Positions 16,260-23,863 of a DNA stretch of 56,020 nt are shown here, piece after piece (the stretch's first letter is position 1; each line of letters starts with the position of its first letter). The notes below the pieces were generated by a model. It did not search any database. It was not told the DNA's origin and worked only from the letters and a program-made list of their open reading frames with translations. Position numbers and translations under genes: made by a program. Origin of the DNA: Acidobacteriota bacterium (GTDB taxonomy: Bacteria; Acidobacteriota; Vicinamibacteria; Vicinamibacterales; JAHECP01); assembly GCA_024641665.1 (NCBI GenBank), contig JAHECP010000019.1:1-56020 (forward strand), read 5' to 3'.

Positions 16260-17180
16260 TTACGGGATACGGGTCACGGAATGCGGGCCGCGCCCTCGGG
16301 TGAGCTCGGGGATCGCGATGAAGCGCGGCGGTTCGTTCGGATCGATCTTCTCGTAGTCGAAGTACTCGTTGACGTAGCCGATCACGATCTTCTTGAAGAA
16401 GAACAGGTGACCCACGCCGGTGAGCCTCGCGCTGGCGGGCAGCCACGTGCCGTCGGCGATCTTGCGCCGCACGAACTCGCCGCGCATGCCCTCGTCGAAG
16501 CGCGCCAGGATGCCCCAGCCGAACGAGATCGTGTCCACCGCGCGCGCCTCGGCGCGCTCCACCTGGTGCGCCTCCTCGTCCACCCACACCAGGCCGGTGA
16601 AGTGCTGCACGACCTTCCCCTCGCGCGTCCGCGGGTGGGCGTCGTCCCTGGGCGTGAAGGCCACGACGATCATCGACCGGCCCTCGACGATCTCGCGCCG
16701 CACCAGGCTGAAGTCGAGGACCGACAGGACGTCGGCCACCATGGCCCGATCCTTGTCGGCGGCCTGCTTCAGGCGCGCCAGCCGGCGGACCCGGTCGGCG
16801 GGCGATTCGCCGCGCAGCTTCTTCCGGAAATCGGCCACCTCGTCGAGCTGCTTCTGGTCGGCCGCGGCCAGCGCGGGGTCGCTGACCTTCACGCCGTTGC
16901 GCTCGATGAGGCGGTCGTAGGTCAGGTCTGGCACCGGCGAGGGGTACACCTCGAAGAGCTTCGTCTCCCTGGGCATCCACGCGCCCGAGCCGTCCTGGCG
17001 CAGCTCGGTGCGCCGTTCCTTGAACGTGTAGCGGCTCTGGAGCTGCTCGTCGCTGTCGAGATGCCGGCGCGTCTCGGCCAGAAACGTCTCCCGGTCGGGC
17101 AGCGGACGGCTCTCCTGACCGCCGCCGGCGACGAGCAGCGAGCAGCCGAGCGCCCAGAGCACTGGAGTCCATCCACGCAT
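16260..17180 (-). CDS. Exported protein of unknown function (LolA-like fold possible)
   Basis: A 306-residue protein with a signal peptide (residues 1-18 or so; cleavage near GGGQES). The middle region (about 40-60, RYTFKERRTELRQDGSG) and the C-terminal half (LVWVDEEAHQVERAEAR, LPASARLTGVG, FFFKKIVIGYVNEYFDYEKI) alternate charged strands in the manner of outer-membrane lipoprotein-sorting-like (LolA/LppX) folds common in Acidobacteriota. There is no enzyme motif. It resembles the exported protein at 48448-49413 in layout, which suggests a paralogous family. It shares a leftward direction with the ROK gene (19-nt gap). Confidence 0.6.
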   Translation of the reverse strand: MRGWTPVLWALGCSLLVAGGGQESRPLPDRETFLAETRRHLDSDEQLQSRYTFKERRTELRQDGSGAWMPRETKLFEVYPSPVPDLTYDRLIERNGVKVSDPALAAADQKQLDEVADFRKKLRGESPADRVRRLARLKQAADKDRAMVADVLSVLDFSLVRREIVEGRSMIVVAFTPRDDAHPRTREGKVVQHFTGLVWVDEEAHQVERAEARAVDTISFGWGILARFDEGMRGEFVRRKIADGTWLPASARLTGVGHLFFFKKIVIGYVNEYFDYEKIDPNEPPRFIAIPELTRGRGPHSVTRIP

Positions 17181-17300
17181 TCGGCCTCCGGCGCGCCGCC
17201 TCCAACGGCGCGTCCTTTCCCATCATGCCCGCCCCGGGCGCAAAGATCCAGCGAACGTGCCCGCAGCGCCCGGCGCCGAATCGTGATAGAAGGAAGGCCC

Positions 17301-17530
17301 ATGCCGATGCGCCGCCACTCGCGCGCCCTGCACCTCCCGACTTCGTGCCTGCTGGTCCTGGCCCTCGTCGCTGCGCTGGCCGGGCCGGCCCGGGCGCAGA
17401 CCGAGCCGTATCCCTTGCCACTACCGCGGCGCTCGGCCACACGACGCCGCTCGTCTACGCGCGCGGCAACCACGAGATGCGCGGTCCCCTCGCGCGCGAG
17501 CTGTTCCGCTACCTCACGGTCTCCACGTAG
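17301..17530 (+). pseudogene. Metallophosphatase remnant (signal peptide plus GNHE motif)
   Basis: The ATG at 17301, with an AGGAAGG ribosome binding site, starts a good signal peptide (LLVLALVAALAGPARA, then QTEP). Soon after, the frame becomes Arg/Ser-rich. A different frame takes up TTAALGHTTPLVYARGNHEMRGPLA and ends at a TAG at 17528-17530. The GNHE motif with preceding hydrophobic strand is diagnostic of calcineurin-like metallophosphoesterases. Most of the enzyme is therefore missing, and the piece is a decayed gene with an internal deletion and a frame change. Confidence 0.6.
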
Positions 17531-17610
17531 GCGACCGAGTGGCGATCTTCGGCGCCGCGGAAGTGCTATTCTGATCTTGTATCCCACGGCGCCGGGAGGC
17601 GCTGTCTCAC

Positions 17611-17796
17611 ATGGGCGAAGGGCTTCTCCAGCCGATGCATCTTCTGGTCATCGGCCTTATCGTGCTGCTGCTGTTTGGACCCAACAGGCTGCCGGAGGTC
17701 GGCCGCGGCCTCGGCCAGGCGATTCGCGGTTTCAAGGACGCGATGAGGGAGGCGGACTCGAAGCCGCCGAGCGACCAGTCGCAGCTGCCGAAATAG
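17611..17796 (+). CDS. tatA: Sec-independent translocase protein TatA/E
   Basis: A 61-residue protein with one N-terminal transmembrane helix (residues 9-22, [20 protein letters not shown]). It has the diagnostic [21 protein letters not shown] hinge and amphipathic helix, then a polar tail. TatA multimers form the pore of the twin-arginine pathway that moves folded proteins across the inner membrane. The length is typical of TatA/TatE. No tatB or tatC is next to it, so it is an isolated copy. The ATG at 17611 has a plausible GGGAGG ribosome binding site about 12 nt upstream. Confidence 0.92.
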   Translation: MGEGLLQPMHLLVIGLIVLLLFGPNRLPEVGRGLGQAIRGFKDAMREADSKPPSDQSQLPK

Positions 17797-17981
17797 CCAC
17801 GTCAGGCTTATCGCCGAGCGACGGTTCTTCCCGCGCCCCGGCGCCCCCCCCCGACGTCTTGCCCGGTATTCCGGGCGCGCGATATCCGTGTGCCTCCCCG
17901 ACCGGCGAACCGGGCGTCTCGCGGGCGTGGTGCTGGCCGGCCGGACTCTGTGAGACAATCGAGTGCGCGCGCACACCCGGT

Positions 17982-18058
17982 CGGGGCGTAGCGCAGCCTG
18001 GTAGCGCGCCTGCCTTGGGCGCAGGAGGCCCCGGGTTCGAATCCCGGCGCCCCGACCA
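17982..18058 (+). tRNA. tRNA-Pro (anticodon UGG)
   Basis: A 77-nt tRNA with all stems paired: acceptor CGGGGCG/CGCCCCG, D stem GCGC/GCGC, anticodon stem CCTGC/GCAGG, and T stem CCGGG/CCCGG with TTCGAAT loop. The anticodon loop is CTTGGGC, anticodon TGG. The 3' CCA is encoded. Its last 51 nt recur at 25536-25586, marking an integration site. Confidence 0.97.
18008..18058 (+). repeat. attL: 51-bp direct repeat within tRNA-Pro
   Basis: The tRNA 3' half from the anticodon stem through CCA is repeated without mismatch at 25536-25586. This copy sits in the complete tRNA, so the element supplied or rebuilt the gene end. The next bases differ (TC here, AC at the other copy), which sets the boundary. 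Confidence 0.9.
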
Positions 18059-18087
18059 TCTTCGCGGCAATTCCCTTCAAGTCGTAC

Positions 18088-18110
18088 GTAGTGCGAGGCT
18101 TCAGCCTCGC
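18088..18110. repeat. Short GGCTGAAGCC-type palindrome, copy 2 (reverse)
   Basis: GCGAGGC-ttca-GCCTCGC is preceded by GTACGTAGT. On the other strand it reads stem, TGAA loop, stem, then ACTACGTAC, very close to the copy at 29530 (ATTACGTAC). It lies just inside attL. Confidence 0.65.
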
Positions 18111-18168
18111 CGTGCCTTCCGCTGCGATCTGCCATCGGTCGCCGCAAATGACCCGCTTTCACCGCCGA

Positions 18169-18190
18169 GCGGCCACAAAAGTGGCCACAC
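18169..18190. promoter_or_regulatory. Possible integrase arm-type motif near attL
   Basis: GCGGCCACA followed a few bases later by GTGGCCACAC lies about 110 nt inside attL. Matching motifs form an inverted repeat at 25471-25497, about 40 nt inside attR. Paired motifs near both ends fit arm-type sites for the recombinase or its accessory protein, but this is inference. Confidence 0.35.
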
Positions 18191-18268
18191 CGAAACCATG
18201 GCTAAGTGATGCAACTGATGGCGCTTCGACCGTCGCCGAGGCCGCGGCGCGCACGTTCGGGAGTGAGC

Positions 18269-19270
18269 ATGGGTGACGTGGATTGCCGCAGCGCGCTCGA
18301 GGACTCCGTCAAGGCAGTCTCCGAGTTTGGTTTCAAGGACCGCCAGGCTCGCTTCCTGGTGACCGTCATGCGGTACGCCGGCGTGTGCGTGCCGCGTCAA
18401 TTCGCGACCTTCGCCGGCATCGCCTACGGTCACAAGACGGGTGTGTTCTTCCACAGGCTTGTGGCTCGCCGATACGCCTCCCCCTGCGGCTGCGTGCACA
18501 ACCGCGCGCGCGTCTACCACGTGCACCACAAGGGCCTGTACCGGGCCGTCGGGGAGACCGACAGCCCGCTGCGCCGCCCCATGCCGGTGCCGCGCGTTAT
18601 TGAGCGACTCATGGTCCTGGATGTCGTCATCGACCATCACGAAATCCCCTGGCTGGCGACGGCCGGCGAGAAGGTCGCGCATATGGCGGCGTTGACCCGG
18701 GTCGCCCCCGAAGAACTGCCGCGTTTGACCTCTCGAACCAAGTCGACCAAGACCGTGCGGCTCTTCCCCGACAGGCTGCCGATTGGTCTCCATCCCGAAG
18801 GGCGAGCCATCCTCGTATTCCCGGCCGTCGGTCCCACGCCGCAGGAGTTCCGGGTCTTCCTCCAACGACACGCCGGCTTACTCCGGCGCCTGCCGGCGTG
18901 GACGGTCCTGGCGGTTCTCCCTCCGCATCTGGCGGGCATGGATCGCGCGTGTCTGCAAGTGGCGCAACAGGAGCTCGGCCTGCCCCTTCGCCCGGCGACC
19001 TTTGACGAGCTGAACTGGTACTTCGAACGACGTCGAGCAAGCACCCTCGGAGCCCTAGATCCGGTGGATGAAGAGCGGTACCAGACTGCCCGACGCGCGT
19101 TCCGGACGCCGCGCTTCGACGCGCTCTACAGGGCGTGGCTGCGAGAGGGCGACACGGTTCTGGAGAGCGTCAGGGTGAGCACCCTGGCGAACGCCATCGC
19201 GAGCGGCGCGGCTAAAGGTCGAGTGTCTCGTCCTGCCGCGGTCTTATCGCCATCTCCTCCCCGTACTTGA
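18269..19270 (+). CDS. Uncharacterised island protein with probable N-terminal winged helix
   Basis: A 333-residue protein starting at ATG 18269, with ribosome binding site GGGAG about 4 nt upstream; an in-frame GTG at 18206 is less likely. Residues about 20-95 (KDRQARFLVTVMRYAGVCVPRQF to FFHRLVARRYASP) look like a winged-helix DNA-binding fold. A conserved-looking helix region RVIERLMVLDVVIDHHEIPWLATAGEKVAH follows, then a basic region and a C-terminal helical part (NWYFERRR). There are no enzyme motifs and no membrane segments. It is the first gene inside attL, facing inward, and could be the island's replication or regulation protein. Confidence 0.65.
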   Translation: MGDVDCRSALEDSVKAVSEFGFKDRQARFLVTVMRYAGVCVPRQFATFAGIAYGHKTGVFFHRLVARRYASPCGCVHNRARVYHVHHKGLYRAVGETDSPLRRPMPVPRVIERLMVLDVVIDHHEIPWLATAGEKVAHMAALTRVAPEELPRLTSRTKSTKTVRLFPDRLPIGLHPEGRAILVFPAVGPTPQEFRVFLQRHAGLLRRLPAWTVLAVLPPHLAGMDRACLQVAQQELGLPLRPATFDELNWYFERRRASTLGALDPVDEERYQTARRAFRTPRFDALYRAWLREGDTVLESVRVSTLANAIASGAAKGRVSRPAAVLSPSPPRT

Positions 19271-20332
19271 TCGACTCCCGGTGACCGCGCGGGGGGTCGA
19301 GCAGGGGGCCACTGCCCTGTCGTGCCCTCGACCCCCTTACCCTCATCGACAGGCGGTTCCGGACAGTTGCCAGGCGAGCGGGAACGCGTCGGCAGCCGTC
19401 AGGCTCAATCCGCTGCTCAGCCGTGACTTCGCGGCGGGCGCCTGACCGTGCGCGGGCGGCGGCCTGTGCCGCCGGTCGTCCAGTCGCAGGTACCGCCGGT
19501 ACAGGAGTGGGGGCGTGAGCGACCCCCCTCCAAAGTGCTTGGCAGCGGCCCCACCCCCTGCAAGGGGGTCGCTCACGCCCCCGTGTCGGTGGTCAGTTCG
19601 TGCGGAAGCCCCTGACCCTGATTGAGCCCAGTCGCTTGCCTGGTATCGGCTGCAGGCGGCCCGCACGCGGCACGCATCATCTCGACCCGGCGTCTGCACG
19701 AGAGCAGGACCGGCGACATTCAGGCGGCGCTTTCGGACTGGGAGTGCAAGACGCCGGCGGAAGGGAGCGGGGGCGGAGATGTCATCAATCGTACGACCAG
19801 GATGGTCCGCCTGAACTGTCGCTCCGGTCCTTCATTCTCCGGGAGCGCTTGGGCGCGTCAAGACTGCCCTCCGCTCCGCTCCGGCGCTTCGCGGTCTTGA
19901 CCCGCCCGACGCGCTCCCTGGCGGACTGGCCATTGCCGGAGCGACAGATCAGGCGACAGATCCCGGAACCGGTTTCAGCGAAAGCGCCGGGCAAGCACAC
20001 GAGATGCTGGAGCGTCGAAGCCCGCCTTCAGAAGAGCCAGAAAACACTCTCCTTCCGCACCGCGGGCACTTCGAGGAGGCGTGCCAGGAACACGCTTTTG
20101 CCGTTGACCGGGGTGCCAGCAGGACCCACAATCCGACCGGAGACCGGCCGGACCGTCTCGGGCGGACAGCCTCGACCGAGCGCGTGTGAGTCTGGCGGAA
20201 CTGGTTACAGCACACCGGAGGGGAGTGCGGGGGTGCGGAATGTCGTGCAGTCGTCATCGGCCGCGAGCCGGCGCAGTCCAAGCCTGGTGTTCGCGTGGCC
20301 CGGGTGGACTCTACCTGGCTTATGTTGCCAGG
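19271..20332. other. 1.06-kb non-coding stretch within the island
   Basis: Open frames here (for example 19600-20370, rightward) lack any recognisable pattern or ribosome binding site and are probably not genes. The stretch contains a foldback element at 19816-19947 and a strong inverted repeat around 19512-19580 (GTGAGCGACCCCC and GGGGGTCGCTCAC). The latter could be a terminator pair downstream of the winged-helix gene. Confidence 0.45.
19816..19947. repeat. 132-bp foldback element with 12-bp terminal inverted repeats
   Basis: It begins with CTGTCGCTCCGG and ends with the exact reverse complement CCGGAGCGACAG. Inside, GGGAGCGCTTGGGCGCGTC and AAGAC pair imperfectly with GTCTTGACCC...GACGCGCTCCC. 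Nearly the whole element can fold into one long hairpin with a GC-rich loop (CCTCCGCTCCGCTCCGGCGC). No ORF is present. A single matching terminus lies at 21245-21256, downstream of the metalloprotease gene. Confidence 0.75.
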
Positions 20333-21213
20333 GTGTTCGTGCTCATCGGCGCGTTGGCCGGTCTCTCTAGCTGCGGAGGCGCGCCGACCGCACCGTCAGC
20401 AGCCGAACTCTTCACGGCCTGGGCAGTGGGCCTCCGGGTCAATGGCCCGCGAGGAGTTCTAGCGCCCGGGGAGACGGTGCAGCTGCAGGCCGCCACCACC
20501 GACAGCTTCGGCGGGTTCTTACAGAACTGCACGGGAGAATCCGCGTGGGCGTCGTCCGCGCCGCAGGTAACGACGGTGAGCTCGTCCGGGGTCGTCACGG
20601 CCGTCGCGGCGGGCACGACCGAGATCACTGCAACGTACCGGAGCTTGACCGGAGCAAGCGTGTTGCGTGTAGTGGAACCGAACGGCCGGGTAGCTGGTCG
20701 CATCGACCCGGCGGTAGCAGCTGATATCGTGGCGTACAATCAGGAGGTACTGAAAACGAATCAGTGGCGACAGACGGGCATCATCACGCTTGGGAATTGC
20801 CCGTATCGATCTATGTCGATCCAAGCGTGGATCGGACAAAGGTAGAACAGGCCATGCAAGCCTGGCACGACCTTGTCGGCGTGACCTATCAGTTCATTGA
20901 CCACAACACGGGGCCGAGGATCGTCATCCTGTCCAACTCCAGCGATCCGAGAGCCGGGATCGAGGATACCAACATGGACAACAGCGCCCGCCTTGCCACC
21001 GTGTACATCACAAAGGACATACCTTTCACATTCGAGGTGTATCAGCACGAGCTGGGTCACGCGTTGGGAGCGCTCGACCACATTCCCGGCGGGATCATGG
21101 CGGCAAATGGTCCCCTCGTGGTTCACGATCGTGAGGTCCGGTTCTTCGTCGAGCTGTACCGCTTGCCCCATGGTGCCCATGTCGATCCGGACGGATCCTG
21201 GACGGTGCGGTAG
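20333..21213 (+). pseudogene. Lipoprotein with Ig-like (BIG2) domain and matrixin-type zinc metalloprotease, frameshifted
   Basis: Two overlapping frames encode parts of one protein. The first (20333-20845, GTG start) has a lipoprotein signal (LIGALAGLSSC), then a BIG2 immunoglobulin-like domain (GVLAPGETVQLQAATTDSFG...SSSGVVTAVAAGTTEITATY). The second (in frame to 21213) has IYVDPSVDRTKVEQAMQAW and the zinc motif HELGHALGALDH, a metzincin HExxHxxGxxH. The join lies near 20764-20790, where one frame reads KTNQWRQTG and the other gives GHHHAWELPVSIYVD, so a single -1 change would restore a surface-anchored protease. A true mutation, assembly error or programmed shift cannot be told apart from one sequence. 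Confidence 0.7.
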
Positions 21214-21244
21214 ATCCAGCGCGTTCCGTTGGGTCTGGCCCTTG

Positions 21245-21256
21245 CCGGAGCGACAG
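21245..21256. repeat. Solo terminus of the foldback element
   Basis: CCGGAGCGACAG is identical to the right end of the 19816-19947 element and lies 31 nt past the protease stop codon. Together with the full element it brackets the lipoprotein-protease gene. Confidence 0.5.
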
Positions 21257-21308
21257 GGAGACGCAAACATGTCTGGACACCATGCTCCGATGAGCACGTC
21301 CCGCGCGG

Positions 21309-21830
21309 TCACCGCACGTCCGTCACGCGGATCCTGTTTCCCAGGCGCTCGAGCAGTACACTGACCGGGTCCCCTTGGTCGTTCCGGACCGCAAACACGC
21401 TCGAGATGTCGACGACACCGTCAAGGCGGCTGGTCGCACTGAACCCGTCATCGTTGAACAGCGCCAGCATCGTCACGTCTGGCACATTGCTTCCCATGCC
21501 TTCCAGCATCCTGAGCTCAAGCTCAGAGAGGTCACGCGTTGCAGCTCCACGGACATCAGGGTGGCCACGGGGCAGCAACACGAGCAAGTATCGCCCGGCG
21601 CCCTCCGGGGTGCAGCTCGCAACCGTGGTCATGGTCCCTGGCGTGCCGCACAAGGGCTCGGTGGCTGCGACAATACAGTCCGCCATCTTGTCGGCGTCGC
21701 TTCTGGACCAGGTGCACGCGTACTGCCACACCATCAGACTCGCAACCCAAACAGGTACGGAGGCCTGCATGAACCTCCCGAGGACTGATCTTCGAGGCAG
21801 GGCAATGCTCGGCATCGTGGCTCCGCTCAT
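21309..21830 (-). CDS. Hypothetical membrane-anchored protein
   Basis: A 173-residue leftward protein. Residues about 28-45 (PVWVASLMVWQYACTW) could anchor it in the membrane. The exterior part has several Cys (DKMADCIVAATEPLC, ASCTPEG) and mixed strands (RYLLVLLPRGHP, DVTMLALFNDDGF). The amino-acid balance looks like a real protein rather than a shadow, and this part of the island is lower in GC. No family is recognised. It converges on the metalloprotease gene with the foldback terminus between them. Confidence 0.5.
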   Translation of the reverse strand: MSGATMPSIALPRRSVLGRFMQASVPVWVASLMVWQYACTWSRSDADKMADCIVAATEPLCGTPGTMTTVASCTPEGAGRYLLVLLPRGHPDVRGAATRDLSELELRMLEGMGSNVPDVTMLALFNDDGFSATSRLDGVVDISSVFAVRNDQGDPVSVLLERLGNRIRVTDVR

Positions 21831-21968
21831 GCGTCACAAGATACGCACCCGCAACGAGCGCGGATGCTCGCCCTTTTCTTGCTGCAAGCGGAGTGCCCGC
21901 AACACGAATCTCCAGTCTGAGTGAACCGAGGACCTCCACGTTGTAGAGGTGGTAGAATCTGCATCCGT

Positions 21969-22424
21969 ATGGGATGGTACGACACTGCACAGGTCTGCAT
22001 GAACGGTCACGTCATCTGCGATACGATGCAACGCAACCCCGATCGTGGGCTGAAGTTCTGCAAGAAGTGCGGAGCGCCAACAATAACAAAGTGCCCTAGT
22101 TGTAAAGGCGACATTCAGGGCGACTACCACGTCACGGGGGTGGTCGCCATCGGCTTCGGAATGATCTCGGCCCCACGATTCTGCCATCAGTGTGGCACAC
22201 CCTACCCGTGAACAACAGCTCGGATCGAGGCAGCGAAGGCCTTGGCAGACGAGATATTTGAACTCGACGACAACGAGAGGCTGCTGCTGAAGGCGAGCAT
22301 CGATGACATCATCGCGGACACGCCCAAGACCGAGTTGGGCGTCATCAGATTCAAGAAATGCGCGGCGAAGGAATTCAACAACCGTCGTCGGCGGGCGTGC
22401 TGCGTCCATTGCAATGAGCCGTGA
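21969..22424 (+). pseudogene. DUF2321 zinc-ribbon protein interrupted by an in-frame TGA
   Basis: From ATG 21969 the frame encodes MGWYDTAQVCMNGHVI, two zinc-ribbon halves (FCKKCGAP and KCPSCKG), and FCHQCGTPYP, matching DUF2321. A TGA at 22209-22211 stops it after 80 residues. The same frame continues after the stop with ARIEAAKALADEIFELDDN and ASIDDIIADTPKTELG, which is the helical second half of the family. DUF2321 members carry a Trp just after the PYP motif, so the change is probably TGG to TGA. The tail diverges after RFKK, so a further lesion is likely before 22424. The biological role of DUF2321 is unknown. Confidence 0.75.
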
Positions 22425-22575
22425 TGAAGCATTTGAGGAATGGGAACGAACGAACATCCCGATGCAGAACCTGGCCTCGCAGTGGCCTCATTACGTAATA
22501 CCGCCATCGCATCCGTTCTGCTTTTTGGGGCCACACTGTCCTTGCTCGTTCTTCGGCGTTTAGGCTAGCAAATCT

Positions 22576-22719
22576 CTAGTACCCAACCCTCTTCAACGAC
22601 TCGCTCAGCGCGTCGTCGTGGGTCACGCGCCTGCCGCGTTGCGCGGCGAGGTCGAACCTGAGCTTCTCGAAGCGGCGAAGGGTGGCACGCTTCGGTTTCA
22701 TGGAGCCGTAGGCGCTCAT
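22576..22719 (-). CDS. Small hypothetical protein, possible antitoxin-like
   Basis: A 47-residue leftward ORF starting at ATG 22719, with the C-terminal half FDLAAQRGRRVTHDDALSE in a helical arrangement often seen in short ribbon-helix-helix or antitoxin-like proteins. It lies 17 nt after the stop of the ORF at 22737 and probably shares its transcript. Its small size makes the call tentative. Confidence 0.4.
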   Translation of the reverse strand: MSAYGSMKPKRATLRRFEKLRFDLAAQRGRRVTHDDALSESLKRVGY

Positions 22720-22736
22720 GCGGCCTCCACCTCTCA

Positions 22737-23004
22737 TCAGCGTATCCGCTCGAGCAGCCTCCCGAGCGTCTGGTGAGTCGCCGTCAGGACCTTCTTGAAC
22801 GAGGCGTCCGTCGGAGGCTCGACGTCCGCGAGCCGGACGAAGTCGTTGCGCAGCATCACCATGTCGACCTTCAGCGAGACGAAGGTCGGCCCCTGGTTCT
22901 TTGCCTCTACGCCCTCGTACTTCCTTGATGACACGGTCCCGCGCTTCCATCGCAGCCTGGGCGGCCTGACGCTGACGCTCCATAAGCTTCTCGTTGATCG
23001 GCAC
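22737..23004 (-). pseudogene. Small helical protein, apparently frameshifted
   Basis: A GTG at 23004 begins PINEKLMERQRQAAQAAMEA, a strongly helical segment. That frame soon turns Arg/Gly-rich. An overlapping frame gives YEGVEAKNQGPTFVSLKVDM and DFVRLADVEPPTDASFKKVL, ending at 22737. The two parts meet within about 10 nt near 22920. A one-base indel in AAGGAAGTA would join them into an 88-residue protein. The family is unknown; it is next to the 47-residue ORF in the same direction. Confidence 0.45.
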
Positions 23005-23425
23005 CAGGTCCCGGTTGCCTTCCCCCCAATTCAGAGATTGTAGCGGTGCGGAATCGCCGCCACTGACAGCTTGCCGTGGACAACAGATGCGCCTGACAAC
23101 GCCACCAGTCGCCAGCCTGTGTGCCGTTGACCGACAACGTACCGGGCGTTATCATGAAGGCCTCACCTTCCTCTGAGTCCCGCGTTGCCAGACGCGAGGA
23201 GCGCGCGCGCCTCCCAAAGGCGTGATTGCGGAACCAATCAGACACCAGGTCCGGCCGGTCGTGTGTCGGCTTGCGGCCTGGCCAGAGGTTGCTCGAACGC
23301 TTCAGGCGCGAGCGGTCAACGAAGCCGCTGATACCGAGGACGGCTCCGACCTTGCCGGGCGCTCCCCGCTCCGCGGCGACGCACGGCCCCTTCTCCACGA
23401 CATCTCGGGCCCCAGGAGTAGGACC
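23005..23425. other. Intergenic region before the recombination genes
   Basis: No gene is recognised in these 420 nt. It separates the leftward small ORFs from the rightward HTH/integrase pair, so divergent promoters are expected. The stretch 23130-23160 (GTTGACCGACAACG, then TTATCATGAAGG) is the least GC-rich and the likeliest promoter area. Confidence 0.35.
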
Positions 23426-23863
23426 ATGGAACCGAGAAACGTTTCGCACCAGTCGGCCGTCGAGCCCCGGTGGCTCGACGTCGACGCAGCAGCGAGGTAC
23501 CTGAGCATGAGCCGGCACGCGCTCTATCACCGCGTCAGCCGGCGGCAGATTCCGTTCGTGCGGCAGGGCCGCATCATCCGATTCGACCGCGTTGCGCTGG
23601 ACCGCTGGATGAGCAAGGGGGTGCGGCATGGCTTTGGCGAAGCGCGGCGAGATCTGGTACTTCAGCAAGCGCATCGGCGGCCGGCGGTTTCGCGTGTCGA
23701 CGGGATACGCGGACAGGAAGTCGGCCGAGCGGCGGGCGTCGGACATCGAGCACGAGATTCGCGCTGGGATTCACGGATGGAAGAGCACGATTCCGAGCTT
23801 CGCGCAATGGTGGGCGGTGTACCGAAAGACCTACACGCCGCAGAAGTCGGCCAGCCGTCGTGA
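23426..23863 (+). CDS. Excisionase-like helix-turn-helix protein
   Basis: Starts at ATG 23426 with ribosome binding site CAGGAG about 8 nt upstream. Residues about 14-65 (WLDVDAAARYLSMSRHALY, then RRQIPFVRQGRIIRFDRVAL) form a MerR/excisionase-type winged helix (helix_turn_helix_17). This is the small DNA-bending protein that directs excision by a tyrosine recombinase. Such proteins are usually about 65-75 residues. Here the frame stays open to 23863, overlapping the integrase for 236 nt in another frame, so the natural stop may be lost and the Arg-rich tail is probably not functional. The gene order HTH then integrase is typical of tRNA-borne islands. Confidence 0.75.
   Translation: MEPRNVSHQSAVEPRWLDVDAAARYLSMSRHALYHRVSRRQIPFVRQGRIIRFDRVALDRWMSKGVRHGFGEARRDLVLQQAHRRPAVSRVDGIRGQEVGRAAGVGHRARDSRWDSRMEEHDSELRAMVGGVPKDLHAAEVGQPS

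Noticed and set aside
19600-20370. 256-residue rightward ORF in the island
   Set aside because: No ribosome binding site, no recognisable motif, and it crosses the 132-bp foldback element, so it is treated as non-coding.
19816-21256. Integron attC sites flanking a gene cassette
   Set aside because: The repeats are long hairpins of cassette-like size, but RYYYAAC and GTTRRRY core sites are not found at matching ends and no integron integrase is present.
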